From Glycocaulis abyssi (GTDB taxonomy: Bacteria; Pseudomonadota; Alphaproteobacteria; Caulobacterales; Maricaulaceae): 64,000 bases of DNA. The stretch is from assembly GCF_041429775.1 (NCBI RefSeq), contig NZ_CP163421.1:868001-932000 (forward strand). The letters are read 5' to 3'. Below are positions 8,759 to 17,469 of this stretch, piece after piece. The first letter of the stretch is position 1, and every line of letters starts with the position of its first letter. The notes beneath the pieces are model-generated. The model was not told the origin of the DNA and ran no database searches. It was given only the letters and a program-made list of their open reading frames with translations. The translations under genes were made by a program, and so were the position numbers.

Positions 8759-10213
8759 GTGTCCACCTCAACTCATTCTGCTGGTTCTCCCGTCATCTGC
8801 TGGTTCCGCCAGGACTTGCGACGGGCCGACAATCCGGCCCTGCTGGCGGCGGCGAACTCCGGCGCGCCGGTGATCTGCCTTTACGTGCTCGATGACCAGA
8901 CGCCCGGCAAATGGGCCAGAGGCGGTGCGTCGCGCTGGTGGCTGCACCACAGCCTTGCCGCGCTTGATACCAGCCTGCAACGCCTTGGAGCACGCCTGAT
9001 CCTGCGCCGGGGCGATGCCTATGAGGTGGTGACGGGCCTGGCTAAAGAGCTGAACGCGCAAGCCGTGTTCTGGAACCGGTGCTACGAGCCCTTTGCCCGC
9101 CAGCGCGATGCCCGGATCAAGAACGATCTGAAAGACAGCGGCACTGCGGTGGAGACGTTCAACGCCTCCCTGCTTGTTGAGCCGTGGCATGTAACGACAA
9201 AGGATGGCGGGCCCTACCGCGTCTACTCGCCCTATTTCCGGGCGCTGGCCCCGCATTGTGACGATATCGCCCCCCTGCCTGCGCCTAGCTCCGTCACCGA
9301 CGGTTCGCAGGGCGTGCATTCCGACGCCCTTTCCAGCTGGTCTTTGTTGCCGTCCTCACCAGATTGGGCGACAGGGTTCAGCCCCGTCTGGACACCCGGC
9401 GAGGACGGCGCGCGGGCGAGGCTCGAAACCTTCTGCGAGGATGCGGCGCGCGACTATGCCGACACGCGCAACCTGCCGGGCACAGAAGGCACGTCGCGCC
9501 TGTCACCGCATTTGCATTTCGGTGAAATCTCCCCCCGACAGATCTGGCATCATGCTGTCAGCCACGTCCCGGCCGGAAAAGGCCGTGAGACCTTTCTGAA
9601 GGAGATCGGCTGGCGGGAGTTCTCCTACAATCTACTCTATCACTTCGATGACCTGCCTGAATCCAATTACCAGACTAAGTTCAATGACTTTCCGTGGAAT
9701 TGTGATGAAGCGGTTTTCCAAAAGTGGACGCGCGGACAGACTGGCTATCCGATCGTAGATGCGGGCATGCGCCAGCTCTGGCAGACGGGCTGGATGCACA
9801 ACCGGGTCCGCATGATCGTCGCCTCCTTTCTGACCAAACATCTCCTGATCGACTGGCGCCGGGGCGAGGAATGGTTCTGGGACACTCTGGTGGACGCAGA
9901 CCTCGCCAATAACGCCGCCAGCTGGCAGTGGGTCGCCGGATCAGGCGCGGACGCCGCGCCCTATTTCCGCATCTTCAATCCTGTCACGCAGGGCGAAAAG
10001 TTTGACGAATCCGGCAGCTATGTCCGCGAATGGGTGCCGGAGCTGGCGAAGCTGCCAGACAAATATATCCACACGCCATGGACGGCTCCGGCCGATATTC
10101 TGGGGCGCGCCGGAATAACGCTTGGCCGTGACTACCCCAGACCGATAGTGGACCACACCATGGCGCGCGAACGCGCACTGGCCGCCTTCTCCAGCCTCAA
10201 GGATGCCGCATGA
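8759..10213 (+). CDS. phr: Cryptochrome/photolyase family protein, class I CPD deoxyribodipyrimidine photo-lyase
   Basis: A 484-residue flavoprotein that repairs UV-induced cyclobutane pyrimidine dimers with light. The N-terminal Rossmann antenna domain starts VICWFRQDLRRADNPAL; the C-terminal FAD domain shows TSRLSPHLHFGEISPRQ, the WREFSYNLLY helix and the strongly conserved block MHNRVRMIVASFLTK followed by NNAASWQWVAGSG. The start is GTG at 8759; the protein then begins a few residues before the antenna domain, as in the family. It heads a four-gene operon and overlaps the next gene by ATGA. Promoter-like TGATCC...TAATAG lies just upstream. A cryptochrome role without repair cannot be excluded by eye. 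Confidence 0.92.
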   Translation: MSTSTHSAGSPVICWFRQDLRRADNPALLAAANSGAPVICLYVLDDQTPGKWARGGASRWWLHHSLAALDTSLQRLGARLILRRGDAYEVVTGLAKELNAQAVFWNRCYEPFARQRDARIKNDLKDSGTAVETFNASLLVEPWHVTTKDGGPYRVYSPYFRALAPHCDDIAPLPAPSSVTDGSQGVHSDALSSWSLLPSSPDWATGFSPVWTPGEDGARARLETFCEDAARDYADTRNLPGTEGTSRLSPHLHFGEISPRQIWHHAVSHVPAGKGRETFLKEIGWREFSYNLLYHFDDLPESNYQTKFNDFPWNCDEAVFQKWTRGQTGYPIVDAGMRQLWQTGWMHNRVRMIVASFLTKHLLIDWRRGEEWFWDTLVDADLANNAASWQWVAGSGADAAPYFRIFNPVTQGEKFDESGSYVREWVPELAKLPDKYIHTPWTAPADILGRAGITLGRDYPRPIVDHTMARERALAAFSSLKDAA

Positions 10214-11580
10214 GCTCAATCGACCCGATATTGAACCGGCCTGCACGCATTGCGGTGATTGGTGGCGGTGTGGCTGGTCTGGGTGCGGCCTGGGCGCTGC
10301 GCGGCCTGCATCAGGTCGTGCTCTACGAGAAGGATAGCCGTCTTGGCGGCCACGCCAACACCGTGCATGTCGATCACGCCGGACAGGAAACGCCGGTCGA
10401 TACCGGCTTCATCGTGTTCAACCGGCTCAACTACCCCAATCTGACCGCGCTGTTTGCCCATCTGGGCATTGAAACACACCGCACCGACATGAGCTTCGGG
10501 TTCAGCCTGGGCGGACGGTGTGAATGGTCCTCCAACGGGCTTGGCGGCCTCTTCGCCCAGCCCTCCAACCTGCTGCGCCCCTCCTTCATCGGCATGCTGC
10601 GCGATGTCTTGCGCTTCAACGCGCAGGCCGTGCGTGACCTTGAAGGCGGTGTGCTCACGGGGCTGTCTCTCGGCCAGTATCTCGATCTGTACGAGTTCGG
10701 TACCGCCTTCCGGGAACAATACCTCCTGCCCATGGGCGCGGCGATCTGGTCGGCCAGTGAAAGCGACATGGCCGCCTACCCGGCCGAAGCCTTTGTGCGG
10801 TTTTTCAGGAACCACCGTCTGGTCAACGCGAAACGTCCCAAATGGGAAACCGTCGCCGGGGGCAGCCAGACCTATGTCAACGCGCTGTGGCGCGACATGG
10901 AGGCGTCCGGCGTGCAGCGCCGCTCCGGCGCGGTCAGCGTCACCCGGCTGCGTACCGGCGGGGTCCGGATTGTGGACGCGGATGGCCATGCAGAACGCTA
11001 CGACGAGGTGATCCTGGCCTGCCACTCCAATGAAGCGCTGGCGCTACTCACCGATGCGGACGCTGACGAACGCGAAATGCTGGGCGCGATCCCCTACGCG
11101 CCCAACGTGGCGGTGCTCCACCGCGATGAGAGTTTTCTGCCCCGCCGCAAGGGCGCGCGGGCGGCTTGGTGCTATATGCGCGATGATAATACCGGCGCTG
11201 CTGCAGTAACTTACGACATGAACCGTCTGCAACACATCAATCCGGAACAGCCCATGCTGGTGACGCTGAACCCGTCGCGTGAGCCCGACCCGGCCAAAGT
11301 GCTGGGGCGCTATCACTACGACCACCCGCAATTCACACCCGCCGGTCTGGCGGCGCAGCGCATCTTCAATCGGGTGCAGGGCGTGCGCCATACCTGGTTT
11401 GCCGGCGCGTGGCTGGGCTATGGCTTTCACGAGGACGGGCTGCGCTCCGGCCTGCGCGTGGCCTTGCGCCTTGGCGGCGCGATTCCGTGGGCATTTGCCG
11501 ATGGCGACGTAAATGGCGGAGAATGGGGTGAGCGGCCGGGCATCGCCCTGCCAGATGTTCACGCCCTGCCCGCGGAGTGA
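10210..11580 (+). CDS. FAD-dependent oxidoreductase (amine-oxidase-like, cfa/DUF1365-associated)
   Basis: A 456-residue flavoprotein with an N-terminal dinucleotide-binding GGGVAG at residues 18-23, the acidic end of strand 2 (YEKDSRLGGHANT) and a C-terminal FAD loop (WLGYGFHEDGLRSG). It belongs to the predicted NAD/FAD-binding group that is regularly found with DUF1365 and cyclopropane-fatty-acid-synthase-like genes; that neighbourhood is exactly what follows here. By context it may act on membrane phospholipid acyl chains, perhaps as a desaturase-type enzyme like the one proposed for furan fatty acid synthesis in Rhodobacter; this is inference. The start overlaps the photolyase stop and its own stop overlaps the DUF1365 start. 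Confidence 0.85.
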   Translation: MSSIDPILNRPARIAVIGGGVAGLGAAWALRGLHQVVLYEKDSRLGGHANTVHVDHAGQETPVDTGFIVFNRLNYPNLTALFAHLGIETHRTDMSFGFSLGGRCEWSSNGLGGLFAQPSNLLRPSFIGMLRDVLRFNAQAVRDLEGGVLTGLSLGQYLDLYEFGTAFREQYLLPMGAAIWSASESDMAAYPAEAFVRFFRNHRLVNAKRPKWETVAGGSQTYVNALWRDMEASGVQRRSGAVSVTRLRTGGVRIVDADGHAERYDEVILACHSNEALALLTDADADEREMLGAIPYAPNVAVLHRDESFLPRRKGARAAWCYMRDDNTGAAAVTYDMNRLQHINPEQPMLVTLNPSREPDPAKVLGRYHYDHPQFTPAGLAAQRIFNRVQGVRHTWFAGAWLGYGFHEDGLRSGLRVALRLGGAIPWAFADGDVNGGEWGERPGIALPDVHALPAE

Positions 11581-12371
11581 TGATGACGCCGCCTGCCCGG
11601 CTTTTCCTCGGACATACCGTACACGAACGCACCCAGCCTTTCGTGCATCGCTTCCGCTATGCCATCGCCATGATGATGCTGGACCTCGACCAGCTGGAGG
11701 CAGCGGGCCGCCAGTCACGCCTGTTCTCGGTCGAACGCTTCAACCTGTTCAGCTTCCGCCAGCGCGACCACGGCCCACGGGACGGCACATCGCTCAAAGA
11801 GTGGGCGCTGGCCCGGCTTGCTGCGGCGGGCGTCGATACTGCCGTGTCGCGCGTCCGGCTATTATGCTCGCCGCGCGTGCTGGGCTATGTCTTCAACCCG
11901 ATTTCGCTCTATCTGGCTGACGATGCGGACGGAAACACGCTCGCGGTGATCTATCAGGTCCACAACACGTTCGGCGACGCCCACGCCTATGTCGCGCCCC
12001 TGGCGGGCAGCTGGCCGGCGAAACACAGCGCGCAGAAGCGTTTCCACGTTTCGCCCTTCTTCCCGGTATCAGGGCGCTATGACTTCACCTTGCGCGATGG
12101 CGATGACCAGCTTTCGCTCGTGATCCACAAGGCCGGGGACGCAGGCAAGGATTTCCTCGCAACCATGCAGCTACAGGCGCGAACCGTGTCCTCGCGAAGC
12201 TTGCTCAAGCTCTTCGTATTGCAGCCTTTTTCGACCTTGAAGACCATCTCCGCCATCCACTGGGAGGCGGTGCGGCTTTTCCTCAAGGGCGCGCGCTATC
12301 ACCGCCGTCCCCAGCCTCCGGCCGACGATACGATTATCGAGCAGCCGGATGCATCCAGGCGGACAGTTTGA
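11580..12371 (+). CDS. DUF1365 family protein
   Basis: A protein of about 263 residues with DUF1365 hallmarks: LFLGHTVHERTQPFVHRFRY near the N-terminus, then VLGYVFNPISLYL and the VHNTFGD segment, and a FHVSPFFPVSGRYDF block. The biochemical function is not known; the gene is nearly always beside an FAD oxidoreductase and a cyclopropane-synthase-like methyltransferase, as here, so a part in phospholipid acyl-chain modification is likely. The first ATG at 11580 shares bases with the upstream TGA; a GTG three bases earlier and an ATG three bases later are alternatives. Translation is probably coupled to the upstream gene. Confidence 0.88.
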   Translation: MMTPPARLFLGHTVHERTQPFVHRFRYAIAMMMLDLDQLEAAGRQSRLFSVERFNLFSFRQRDHGPRDGTSLKEWALARLAAAGVDTAVSRVRLLCSPRVLGYVFNPISLYLADDADGNTLAVIYQVHNTFGDAHAYVAPLAGSWPAKHSAQKRFHVSPFFPVSGRYDFTLRDGDDQLSLVIHKAGDAGKDFLATMQLQARTVSSRSLLKLFVLQPFSTLKTISAIHWEAVRLFLKGARYHRRPQPPADDTIIEQPDASRRTV

Positions 12372-12428
12372 GCGTAATCACTAAAAGGCGTAGAATTGGA
12401 CCGGCAGTCAGCCGGAAGGTATCTCCGA

Positions 12429-13679
12429 ATGACCGATGCAACACTTTCCAGTTTTGACCCTTCGCGTCCGCTTCAGGCTTGCCGGGACACGATTGCCCGC
12501 CTGCAGGGCGTGCCGCGCCTGTTCAAGGCGGGCCTTACCCTGCTTTTGAAGTTTGGCACTGGATCCCTGACCGTCGTGCTGCCTGATGGCCGTAGCCTGC
12601 GCTTTCAGGGCAAGGAGCCGGGCGCCGATGCGGTGATGGAGGTGCGCGATTACGCCATGGTCCGCCGCGTGTTCGCAGGCGGTGATGTCGGCTTTGCCGA
12701 ATCCTACATGGCGGGCCAGTGGACAACACCCAATCTTGCAGCAGTGCTGGAAGTATTTTCCGCAAACCTCGATAAAATCAACAATATCGAGAAGGGTGGC
12801 CCCCTCACCCGTATGGCGCACTGGGTCTGGCACCGCCTGCGTGCCAACACCAAGGCGCAGGCCCGCAAGAATATCGAGGCACACTACGATCTCGGCAATG
12901 CCTTCTATGAGCTGTGGCTCGACCCGTCCATGACCTATTCGGCTGCGCGCTTTACCGCGCCGGATCTCGGGCTGGAGGCCGCACAGAAGGAAAAATACGC
13001 CAGCCTTGCCCGGCTGATCGGGTTGAAGCCCGGCATGCACGTGCTGGAGATTGGCTGCGGCTGGGGCGGGTTCGCCGAATACGCGGCTGGCGAAATCGGC
13101 GCGACGGTTACATGCCTTACCCTGTCGCCTTCCCAGCGCGAATATGCCCTTGAACGCATGGAGCGCGCGGGTCTGTCAGACAGGGTGGAGATCAAGCTGC
13201 AGGACTATCGAGACGAGACCGGCAGCTATGATGCCGTCGCCTCCATCGAGATGTTCGAGGCCGTGGGCGAGGAATACTGGCCGTCCTACTTCGCCAAGGT
13301 GCGCGAGTGCCTGAAACCCGGTGGCAAGGCCGGCCTGCAGATCATCACGATCCGCGATGATCTGTTTGACAGCTATCGCAAGCGCGCGGACTTCATCCAG
13401 CGCTACATCTTCCCCGGCGGCATATTGCCAAGCGTGGAACGGCTGAATGGCGAGTTCGCCAAGGCCGAGTTGACTTCCGTTACGACCGAGATGTTCGGCG
13501 TGGACTATGCCGACACGCTGGCCCACTGGATGGAACGCTTTCAGGCTGCCTGGCCGCAGATCGAGCCGATGGGCTTTGATTTGCGCTTCCGGCGCATGTG
13601 GGAGTTTTATCTGGCCTATTGCGAGGCGGGCTTCCGCACCGGCCGCATCGATGTCGGCCAGTTCGTGCTGGAGCGCTAA
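12429..13679 (+). CDS. Cyclopropane-fatty-acyl-phospholipid synthase family SAM methyltransferase
   Basis: A 416-residue S-adenosylmethionine-dependent enzyme of the Cfa family, which modifies double bonds of membrane phospholipid acyl chains. Seen are AHYDLGNAFYELWLD at 151-165, the SAM-binding glycine motif LEIGCGWGG at 206-214, SIEMFEAVGEEYW, and YIFPGGILPS near the C-terminus. ATG 12429 is preferred over an upstream in-frame TTG because GGAAGG lies nine bases before it. It is the last gene of the photolyase operon and meets the convergent SDR gene end to end. Whether it makes cyclopropane rings or methylated/unsaturated products cannot be told from sequence alone. Confidence 0.9.
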   Translation: MTDATLSSFDPSRPLQACRDTIARLQGVPRLFKAGLTLLLKFGTGSLTVVLPDGRSLRFQGKEPGADAVMEVRDYAMVRRVFAGGDVGFAESYMAGQWTTPNLAAVLEVFSANLDKINNIEKGGPLTRMAHWVWHRLRANTKAQARKNIEAHYDLGNAFYELWLDPSMTYSAARFTAPDLGLEAAQKEKYASLARLIGLKPGMHVLEIGCGWGGFAEYAAGEIGATVTCLTLSPSQREYALERMERAGLSDRVEIKLQDYRDETGSYDAVASIEMFEAVGEEYWPSYFAKVRECLKPGGKAGLQIITIRDDLFDSYRKRADFIQRYIFPGGILPSVERLNGEFAKAELTSVTTEMFGVDYADTLAHWMERFQAAWPQIEPMGFDLRFRRMWEFYLAYCEAGFRTGRIDVGQFVLER

Positions 13680-14467
13680 TTCGCCGGCTTGTCCCAGCCG
13701 GTCTGTTTTCTTACTAGTCCCAGCGACCAGCCATAGGGCAGCGCGTAGATGGCTTTCAGCGCCCAGGTGAAGCGGCGCGGGAAGGTGATCTCGAACCGCT
13801 TGCTCCTCAGGCCCGATGCGATGCGCTTTGCCGCCGTCTCCGCACTGACCATGAAGGGTTTGGGGAAGGCATTGTCGTCCTGCGCGGGCGTCTCGACAAA
13901 GCCCGGCGTGATGACCTGACACAGCACGCCATAGCGGTGCAGCTCGATGCGCAGGCACGCCGCCATGTTCACCAGGGCCGCCTTGCTGGCTCCATAGGCC
14001 GACGAGGTCGGCATGCCGCCGAAGGATGTCGCCGAGGACACAATCGCGATCTGACCCGTCCTGCGCGCGCTCATGCGCGGGGTCAGCGCGCACAGGCACG
14101 CCGCCGTGCCCGACAAATTCACGTCAAATGTCTTCTTGTAGTCTTCAAAGGACGGGTTTTCGGCATTGATCGAGAGGTAGATGCCCGCATTCAGGACAGC
14201 GAGCCCAATCGGCCCGTGCGCTGCTTCAATGGCCTTCACAGCGTCTTCCACGCCCTTGGCATCGGTCAGATCGACCGCGTGCGCGATGATATGGCCCTTG
14301 CCGGAATGCCCCGCAGCGATCGTCTCCAGCTTGTCCGCGCTTCTGGCGGAAATCACGACCGTCCAGCCCTGGCCAGCCAGACGCTTCGCCAGCGCCGCCC
14401 CAATGCCTGAACTGCCGCCTGTTACCCAGGCAACACCGTCTGACGGTTTCATGGCGCGCGGTGTCAT
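13676..14467 (-). CDS. SDR family NAD(P)-dependent oxidoreductase
   Basis: A 263-residue classical short-chain dehydrogenase/reductase. The coenzyme motif TGGSSGIG is at 16-23, NAG at 93-95, the catalytic serine in the SSATS segment (144-148) and YGASK gives Tyr158 and Lys162. The C-terminal part (WALKAIYALPYGWSLGLVRK) looks membrane-associating, as in SDRs acting on lipids. It is the last gene of the minus-strand operon, its ATG overlapping the photolyase stop (ATGA). SDRs are common members of the cfa/DUF1365/photolyase neighbourhood, so a lipid substrate is plausible but unproven. Its stop overlaps the stop of the facing methyltransferase gene. Confidence 0.88.
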   Translation of the reverse strand: MTPRAMKPSDGVAWVTGGSSGIGAALAKRLAGQGWTVVISARSADKLETIAAGHSGKGHIIAHAVDLTDAKGVEDAVKAIEAAHGPIGLAVLNAGIYLSINAENPSFEDYKKTFDVNLSGTAACLCALTPRMSARRTGQIAIVSSATSFGGMPTSSAYGASKAALVNMAACLRIELHRYGVLCQVITPGFVETPAQDDNAFPKPFMVSAETAAKRIASGLRSKRFEITFPRRFTWALKAIYALPYGWSLGLVRKQTGWDKPAN

Positions 14468-16014
14468 GAGGCTTTCCTTTGTGTCCGGGCGATGCCGATG
14501 GATTCAAAAAAGCGGTTGGCGTCGCCGCGTATTGCCTCGCGGCGAGCGTCGCTGAACCGATTGAGGTTTGAAAGGATGGGTCCGAGGCGGCGATTGCCCT
14601 TCAGCCTCGCCTCATTCTCCAGCATGAAGTTCCAGTAGAGATAGTTGAACGGGCAGGCTTTTTCGCCGGACTTGGCTTTCACGTCATAGCGGCACTTGCT
14701 GCAATGATCGCTCATCCGGTCGATATAGGCGCCGCTCGCCGCATAGGGCTTGGTCGCCATGACGCCGCCATCGGCATAGAGCGCCATGCCGTGCGTGTTG
14801 GGCGCTTCCACCCACTCATAGGCATCGGCATAGACGGCCAGATACCATTCATTGACGGCCCTGGGATCAATACCGGCCAGAAGCGCGAAATTACCGGTCA
14901 CCATAAGGCGCTGGATATGGTGGGCGTAGGCGTGCTTGCGCGTGGTGTTCACCACATCGGCGATGCAGGCCATGTCCGTTTCGGCGGTCCAGTAAAACTC
15001 CGGCAAGGGCCGGTGCGCGTTCAGCGCATTGCGCTCCAGATATTCCGGCATTAAGTGCCAGTAGATGCCGCGCACATATTCGCGCCAGCCAATTATCTGC
15101 CGGATGAAACCCTCAACCGCGTTCAGCGGCGCCTTGCCGTCCTGCCAGGCCCTCTCCGCCTTGCGGCAGACTTCCATCGGGTCCAGCAGGCCGCAATTGA
15201 GGTAGAGCGACAGGACGGAGTGGAAGAGGAACGTTTCGCCGTCTTTGAGCGCGTCCTGATAATCACCGAAATCCGGCAAGGCGTTCTCGATGAACCAGCC
15301 CAGCTGTTCCAGCGCGCCTTCGCGCGTTTCCGCATAGCCAAAGGGCTCGATATCGCCGAACCCGTCCGGGAAACGCTCTTCGACCAGCGCCATGACATCC
15401 CGCGTTATCGCATCAGGTTCGACCCATGCGCGGCGCGGCAGTCTGATGTCCGCCGGCAGTGCCTTGCGGTTCTCCGCATCATAATTCCACTGGCCGCCTT
15501 CAGGCTCGTCCCCATCCATCAGCAGGCCGGTCTCCCGGCGCATCTCGCGGTAGAAATACTCCATGGTCAGGCGTTGCTTGCCGCTGGCCCAGCGGGCGAA
15601 GCGCTCATGCGAGCAGATGAAGCGGTCGTCGGCGCGCATCTCGACAGGCACATCGAACCTGTCCGGCCATTCGCGCATGATCTCCATCAGCCGGTACTCA
15701 CCCGGCTCAGTGTGCACGATACGCTGCAGGCCCGCCTCATCGGCCAGGGCGCGCGCCACCTCGCCTTCAAGGCTGTGGGCGTTGCCGGGATCATCGAGGC
15801 GCACATAGCGCACCCTCAGCCCCTCCTCTCGAAGGCTGTGCGCGAAATGGCGCATGGCGGAGAACAGGAAGGCGATTTTCTTGCGATGATGCGGGATGTA
15901 TGACGCCTCGTCATTGACCTCGGCCATCAGGATCAGGTCGTCAGGCTGGACGCCCCGCAAGGCAGACAGCTCGCGCGTCAGCTGATCGCCAAGGACAAGC
16001 CGCAGGGTGCGCAT
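14464..16014 (-). CDS. phrB: FeS-cluster photolyase/cryptochrome (FeS-BCP, prokaryotic (6-4) photolyase type)
   Basis: A 516-residue member of the bacterial iron-sulfur cryptochrome/photolyase group, which repairs (6-4) photoproducts. The N-terminus reads LRLVLGDQLTRELSAL, typical of the group (DUF523-like photolyase-related antenna domain). The four cluster cysteines are at 350, 438, 441 and 454, the same numbering I recall for the Agrobacterium PhrB [4Fe-4S] ligands, which also supports the start at ATG 16014 rather than the 21-residue upstream extension. That ATG overlaps the DUF6134 stop (TGATG). With the class I photolyase on the facing operon, the locus covers both main UV lesions. Confidence 0.92.
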   Translation of the reverse strand: MRTLRLVLGDQLTRELSALRGVQPDDLILMAEVNDEASYIPHHRKKIAFLFSAMRHFAHSLREEGLRVRYVRLDDPGNAHSLEGEVARALADEAGLQRIVHTEPGEYRLMEIMREWPDRFDVPVEMRADDRFICSHERFARWASGKQRLTMEYFYREMRRETGLLMDGDEPEGGQWNYDAENRKALPADIRLPRRAWVEPDAITRDVMALVEERFPDGFGDIEPFGYAETREGALEQLGWFIENALPDFGDYQDALKDGETFLFHSVLSLYLNCGLLDPMEVCRKAERAWQDGKAPLNAVEGFIRQIIGWREYVRGIYWHLMPEYLERNALNAHRPLPEFYWTAETDMACIADVVNTTRKHAYAHHIQRLMVTGNFALLAGIDPRAVNEWYLAVYADAYEWVEAPNTHGMALYADGGVMATKPYAASGAYIDRMSDHCSKCRYDVKAKSGEKACPFNYLYWNFMLENEARLKGNRRLGPILSNLNRFSDARREAIRGDANRFFESIGIARTQRKAS

Positions 16015-16694
16015 CAGGCAGCCGGATTGGCCTGCCGGACATAGCGGATGCGTTGGCCGCGCGCCTCGAACTCGCACCCCGCCCAGAAGCCGTTCTCATC
16101 ATACCAGAGATCGACGGTGAGCGTGCCTTCCAGCCGGATGCGGCGGGCCTGAATGGTGCCGCCATCGGCCTCGATCTGCTCCATTCCCATATCGGTGATG
16201 GTTACCTCCATCGCATCGCCATGCTCGGTATTGAGAATCCGGCGCAGATCTTCTTCATATCCACGCCAGTGCGAGGACGGGATGATGTCGCGCGGCAGTT
16301 CCTCGGTATGGCGTTCGCCCTCGGGAAGGACACCTTCGCTCACGATGCCGGAGCCATTGCGCGCCGCTGCAACCGGGAAGCGGTCGCCATCTTTAAGGGT
16401 CTCGCCCTCCAGCGTCACCAACTGCCCGCCCCGCCAGCGCTCTACCGAGTCGTGCTCGTAGCGGAACACGGTCAGCGGGCCGACACCGGCGCGTAGACGC
16501 ACTGAAATTTCGGCGGTCAGCTCCTCGCCGCTACGCGAGAACCGGACCTCGTGCGTACCGAAACTGGAATTACCGCGATAAACATTGAACTGGATCGTCT
16601 CACCGCCCCGCGGATCGGCGGGAATGGCGCCATGCGCCAAAGGCGCTGCGACGGCCAGCACCATGACACTGGCAAGAATGGCTAGCGGTTTCAT
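16014..16694 (-). CDS. DUF6134 family exported protein
   Basis: A 226-residue protein with an N-terminal signal peptide (about residues 1-22, cleavage after a HGA-like site) and a beta-rich body starting IQFNVYRGNSSFGTHEVRF, the pattern of DUF6134. The FRYEHDSVERW segment is also typical. It is predicted periplasmic, of unknown function; related proteins occur beside cfa, photolyase and SDR genes. It is second in the minus-strand operon, 49 bases after the ChrR-like gene and overlapping the FeS photolyase start. A lipid-binding or envelope role would fit the company it keeps, but nothing in the sequence proves it. Confidence 0.75.
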   Translation of the reverse strand: MKPLAILASVMVLAVAAPLAHGAIPADPRGGETIQFNVYRGNSSFGTHEVRFSRSGEELTAEISVRLRAGVGPLTVFRYEHDSVERWRGGQLVTLEGETLKDGDRFPVAAARNGSGIVSEGVLPEGERHTEELPRDIIPSSHWRGYEEDLRRILNTEHGDAMEVTITDMGMEQIEADGGTIQARRIRLEGTLTVDLWYDENGFWAGCEFEARGQRIRYVRQANPAA

Positions 16695-16743
16695 CAGGCA
16701 TACTCCCGGATTCTGAAAAAGCGCACGTCCACGGCCCGGCCGA

Positions 16744-17424
16744 TCAGTTCAGGCGGCGCAAGGGGCGTACAATCCGGTCTATCAAGCCATAGAGCGGATT
16801 GACCGGCTTCCATTCTCCCATGCTCACTGTCAGGCATATGCAGGCCACATTGCCCTGCACGGCTGGACGGTGGCGCATGCCAGGTGCCGCGCTGCAAAGA
16901 TCACCTGCCCGGTACAACGCGTGACCATCGTGAAAAGCTCCCGTCAGAACGAGGGTCAGCTCCTCGCCGCCATGATCGTGAGGCGGGATGCCGCCACCAG
17001 GCTTGAGAAGGACCAGGCTGGCTTCGGCCGTCTCGTCACTGACGGCGTCCAGGACAATTTCCTGCACGCCCCCAAGGCGGCGCGACCAGTTCAGCCCGCC
17101 ACTGGCCGAGCGTTCGATATAGGGGCTCAAGGCCCGTGGAAGGCCGGTGGAGGGATCAAGGGCCTGATCGTCGTCCGGTGCAGCCAACACCGGCTCTTCA
17201 GCGCGCGTCAGCACCGCGTCGAGGGCATTGGCAGGCATGGACGCAGGATGAAGGCTGGCCAGCAGTCCGCCAAAGCCCGTTTCCGCGGCGCGGACATAAG
17301 TGCTGGCTTGAGGGTTCAGCTCCGCCTGACATTCCGCCAGAAGGCGTATGGCGGCGGGGCCTGTACCAGCGGCATAATCGAACAGATGCGCGTCTTCTCT
17401 GGCAGGCACGGGGCAAAGCTCCAT
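16744..17424 (-). CDS. ChrR-like cupin protein with a degenerate anti-sigma zinc site
   Basis: A 226-residue ChrR-type protein. In Rhodobacter, ChrR binds RpoE through an N-terminal zinc domain and has a C-terminal cupin that senses singlet oxygen. Here the cupin keeps its metal set: HDHGGEE (His149, His151, Glu154/155) and His185. The N-terminal half starts like ChrR (LFDYAAGTGPAAIRLL) but the usual H-x3-C-x2-C is replaced: the C-P-x-C stretch reads NPQA (37-40), leaving one nearby Cys32. No sigma gene is adjacent. It heads the minus-strand operon behind a TGATCC...TATAGA element. It may be a sensor that no longer binds zinc, or may not be an anti-sigma factor at all. Confidence 0.75.
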   Translation of the reverse strand: MELCPVPAREDAHLFDYAAGTGPAAIRLLAECQAELNPQASTYVRAAETGFGGLLASLHPASMPANALDAVLTRAEEPVLAAPDDDQALDPSTGLPRALSPYIERSASGGLNWSRRLGGVQEIVLDAVSDETAEASLVLLKPGGGIPPHDHGGEELTLVLTGAFHDGHALYRAGDLCSAAPGMRHRPAVQGNVACICLTVSMGEWKPVNPLYGLIDRIVRPLRRLN

Positions 17425-17439
17425 CTGGTGTTTCGGAAA

Positions 17440-17469
17440 TCTATACGCGGTGGACCCTTGACCGGATCA
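17440..17469 (-). promoter_or_regulatory. ECF-sigma-like promoter (TGATCC-N18-TATAGA) of the ChrR-like operon
   Basis: On the minus strand TGATCC (17469-17464), an 18-base spacer and TATAGA (17445-17440) lie 15 bases before the ATG of the ChrR-like gene, implying a very short leader. Sequence and spacing match the element before the facing photolyase operon. The plus-strand complement contains TTGACC (17459-17464), which could serve the divergent cysK. Confidence 0.55.
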
